6,356 bases of DNA from Nitrospirota bacterium (GTDB lineage Bacteria > Nitrospirota > Nitrospiria > Nitrospirales > Nitrospiraceae). This document shows positions 4,851-6,356 of this stretch, in pieces. The translations under genes were made by a program, and so were the position numbers. The notes beneath the pieces are model-generated. The model searched no databases. It worked only from the letters and a program-made list of their open reading frames with translations, and was not told the DNA's origin. Every line of letters begins with the position of its first letter. Position 1 is the first letter of the stretch. The stretch lies in assembly GCA_004296865.1 (NCBI GenBank), contig SCVQ01000517.1, positions 1 through 6,356 on the forward strand, given 5' to 3'.

Positions 4851-5480
4851 TTAGGAAGCGCGAAGCGTTGGCCTGGTTACTTTCTTCACCTTTTCAATCG
4901 CCTTCCGAATCTCAGCGGAAACGACGCCACCTTTCTCCGTAATCCCTTTCGCTTGCGATTCCGCTCCCAGGTAATCTCCTTTTGCAATCATCTGGCGGAC
5001 TGCTTCAAGGCCGGCCTGCATCCCGTGAAGGTCATTCTCGATGGATTCCACTGCCACGCGATCTTTCCCAACCGGCGCCTTGGCTAACAATTCCTGCGCA
5101 GAGGCCACGATCATTTGAGCCTCCTTCTCCTGAGCCACGGCGGCAGTCTTGGCCTCTTCCTTCTTCGCGGCAGCATTTGTGGCCACACTTCTCGCATCGT
5201 CACGAACCCGCCTTAACAACTCGTCGGCCTTGCTATACGATCGAAAGATCGCCAAGGTTTGCTCTTGCTTGGCTAGCTCTTCCTTGGCCTGACCGAACGC
5301 TTGCTCGAGTTTCATGAAATCTTCCTTGGCGTAATCTAGCGCCCCGGCTGTTCGAGCCACTTCTACAGCCTTTTGGGCTGCCTCCAACTGCTGAACGGGA
5401 GGCTGGGCACAGCCAGCCATAAGCACCACTGCCAGTATCAGCAAGCTCATTCCAAGGTAAGGCTTGTATCGACAGCTCAT
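4851..5480 (-). CDS. Outer-membrane-type lipoprotein with long coiled coil (DUF4398-like)
   Basis: A 209-aa protein. The ATG at 5480 is chosen because AGAGG lies seven bases upstream; a GTG at 5486 would sit only one base from the ribosome site. Residues 1-23 are a lipoprotein signal: basic start, hydrophobic core LLILAVVL, then lipobox MAGC with the acylated Cys24. Met at -3 is tolerated but not ideal. There is no Asp after the Cys, so outer-membrane sorting is likely in a Gram-negative cell. The mature part is Ala, Glu and Lys rich with continuous heptad-like helix (for example AKEDFMKLEQAFGQAKEEL). This is the style of DUF4398-type envelope lipoproteins, often with a periplasmic spacer role. 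It is followed by the zinc-ribbon gene after six bases. The protein type is secure; the specific function is unknown. Confidence 0.8.
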   Translation of the reverse strand: MSCRYKPYLGMSLLILAVVLMAGCAQPPVQQLEAAQKAVEVARTAGALDYAKEDFMKLEQAFGQAKEELAKQEQTLAIFRSYSKADELLRRVRDDARSVATNAAAKKEEAKTAAVAQEKEAQMIVASAQELLAKAPVGKDRVAVESIENDLHGMQAGLEAVRQMIAKGDYLGAESQAKGITEKGGVVSAEIRKAIEKVKKVTRPTLRAS

Positions 5481-5512
5481 TTTCACACCTCTAGGATTTC
5501 GGACTCAGGTCC

Positions 5513-6137
5513 CTAGTGGTCGTTGACACTCATGGGAAGTGCGTCTGCCTGAGACTGCGTCCTAATCATAGGGAACGCCGGGACATGGCGGCCCGCTCCG
5601 ATCCTTACCCCGATGATTTTCGCACCCTGGTCGACAACGACGTGGTTCCCTACTTCAGCCCCGAACACGAACACCTGCATTCCAATGAATGCACCATTTC
5701 CTATTTTGTCCTATTTTGGCCGGCCCATGAATCTGCGACTGAGGCGCCAACGAGACTCGTGTCCCCACATAATAAACCGAGTATTTCTTCCCTCCATTTC
5801 GACTTGGTTGTCGAAACTCTCTTGACCAATGCCCGACATTTCCCCACCATGAAGCCCTACGCCAGCCTCGACGATGCTGTCGTCACCCACAGAGATACTC
5901 TGTGTCCCTGTTGCCTCGATATGGACGCGGTCGGCGCCACATAGACCCGTTCCCCAGCGCGACCGATCCTGTCACCACCGCCAACGGGTGCACCCTGGCG
6001 TTTGCAGGAATGGCTGGCGTTTCCACACCCTGGCTGAAAGCGGCAACGAAGTAGGGGGCCCACCAGTCCCAAACAAGTACGGTTAAGAGAACCAAGCTTG
6101 CGTCAATGCTGACTACAAGAAGAATTCGGTGCTTCAC
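5513..6137 (-). pseudogene. Decayed Cam-type gamma-class carbonic anhydrase (four frame breaks)
   Basis: Translating in pieces recovers a gamma-carbonic anhydrase close to Methanosarcina Cam. Segment 1 (GTG at 6137 to about 5956): a membrane anchor-like stretch (RILLVVSIDASLVLL), then ARVHPLAVVTGSVALG. Segment 2 (about 5955-5923): ERVYVAPTASI. Segment 3 (about 5918-5793): SVGDDSIVEAGVGLHGGE through QVEMEG. Segment 4 (about 5791-5709): KKYSVYYVGTRVSLAPQSQ, IHGPAKIG. Segment 5 (5707-5513): NGAFIGMQVFVFGAEVG, GAKIIGVRIGAGRHVPA, TQSQADALP, then TAG. The breaks are at a C-run at 5952-5955 (one base missing), an ATAT at 5919-5922 (two extra), a C-run at 5790-5792 (one missing) and the 10-bp duplication. 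Cam ligand His117 is Pro (SLAPQ), and Arg59, Asn73 and Gln75 are also replaced; His81, Glu84 and His122 remain. The C-terminus stops about 30 residues short of Cam. A non-functional relic is most likely. Confidence 0.8.
5699..5718. repeat. Perfect 10-bp tandem duplication inside the carbonic anhydrase relic
   Basis: TCCTATTTTG occurs twice in direct succession (5699-5708 and 5709-5718). On the minus strand each copy is CAAAATAGGA, encoding part of the conserved GPAKIGNG turn. Removing one copy restores the frame from HGPAKIG to NGAFIGMQ, so the duplication itself caused this frame break. Confidence 0.85.
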
Positions 6138-6356
6138 ACAAGTCTTTGTCACCACAGCGATGAAGCCGCCGGCCGAGCCTCCATCACCTGGCGCATGGCG
6201 CGATCCACGCGCCGAGCTTCTTGGCTTGATTTCCGCGCACAAACGGACGATCAAACCCTGGGTGGCGCAGCATTTGTCTCCTGAGGAAACTTTCACCATC
6301 CCTGAATGTCACTCGCCTTTCATGTCAAGCATAAGCGGTGCCACGCTTGTGGTATC
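6138..6356. other. 219-base right-edge region without a secure gene
   Basis: On the minus strand the carbonic anhydrase frame stays open upstream to an ATG at 6299, but that part has no family resemblance. A 29-codon ORF (6273-6184) has a good site (AGGAG before ATG) and starts MLRHPGFDRPFVRG, yet is too short to trust. Another frame reads SQEARRVDRAMRQVMEARPAAS before a stop near 6135-6150 and looks like a protein tail without a start. These may be remnants of a degraded upstream gene. No promoter or RNA gene was seen. Confidence 0.35.

Noticed and set aside
5501..5512. GGAC-TCAG-GTCC inverted repeat before the lipoprotein gene
   Set aside because: Only 4-bp arms, no U-run and no matching site elsewhere; such repeats are expected by chance.
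5516..5944. Plus-strand 142-codon open frame
   Set aside because: Antisense to the carbonic anhydrase relic, whose minus-strand pieces match Cam motifs in order. The plus frame has no recognisable domain.
5883..6299. Minus-strand 138-codon frame as an intact gene
   Set aside because: Only its middle part (RILLVVSIDA to VALG) belongs to the carbonic anhydrase; its ends are out-of-frame or unrelated sequence produced by the frame break at 5952-5955.
1..6356. CRISPR array, tRNA, rRNA, insertion sequence or attachment site
   Set aside because: No regularly spaced repeats, cloverleaf-like segments, rRNA stretches, transposase frames or terminal inverted repeats were seen on either strand.

Overview
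All supported genes in this window lie on the minus strand, so transcription runs from the right edge to the left edge. Two protein families suggest a Nitrospira-like bacterium (phylum Nitrospirota), with Aquificae as a weaker alternative. One is a pair of CdhB-family epsilon-like proteins of the kind linked to five-subunit 2-oxoacid:ferredoxin oxidoreductases. The other is a start-type signal-peptide protein with a TDGGTLTG...GAVPKPK motif. This is a judgement from family knowledge; no rRNA or marker gene is present to confirm it.

Right block (about 6356 to 4274). It starts with a decayed Cam-type gamma-class carbonic anhydrase (6137-5513). The family sequence can be followed almost from end to end, but only by changing frame four times, and one break is a perfect 10-bp tandem duplication. 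It also lacks a zinc-ligand histidine and other catalytic residues. Next come a coiled-coil lipoprotein (5480-4851), a four-cysteine zinc-ribbon-like protein (4844-4599) and a two-helix membrane protein (4540-4274).

Control region (4273 to 3888). There is no gene here. On the minus strand it holds a sequence very close to the sigma-54 consensus, followed by a 7-bp-arm inverted repeat in the presumed leader. This is the likely start of the next operon.

Left block (3887 to 1), probably one operon. In order: CdhB-family paralogue B (233 aa); a short TPR protein; a small ORF in another frame whose start cannot be placed; a GTG-started lysine-rich 56-aa protein overlapping its stop; an unrecognised 85-aa protein; a 489-aa fused gamma/alpha-like 2-oxoacid:ferredoxin oxidoreductase subunit; CdhB-family paralogue A (189 aa); and the first 52 codons of a secreted regulatory-like-domain protein running off the left edge.

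The notable point is that the left block looks like a rebuilt oxidoreductase. The gamma domain and the C-terminal alpha domain are recognisable, but the part of alpha domain I that normally contacts thiamine diphosphate and substrate is shortened and carries a C-x3-C-x-C-x3-C cluster. No beta (TPP-binding) subunit and no ferredoxin-like delta subunit is in the window. The products may form a complex with a job other than classic 2-oxoacid oxidation, or may depend on a beta subunit encoded elsewhere. Several of the frame breaks could be single-base losses in short G runs, so sequencing error must be excluded before calling them real.
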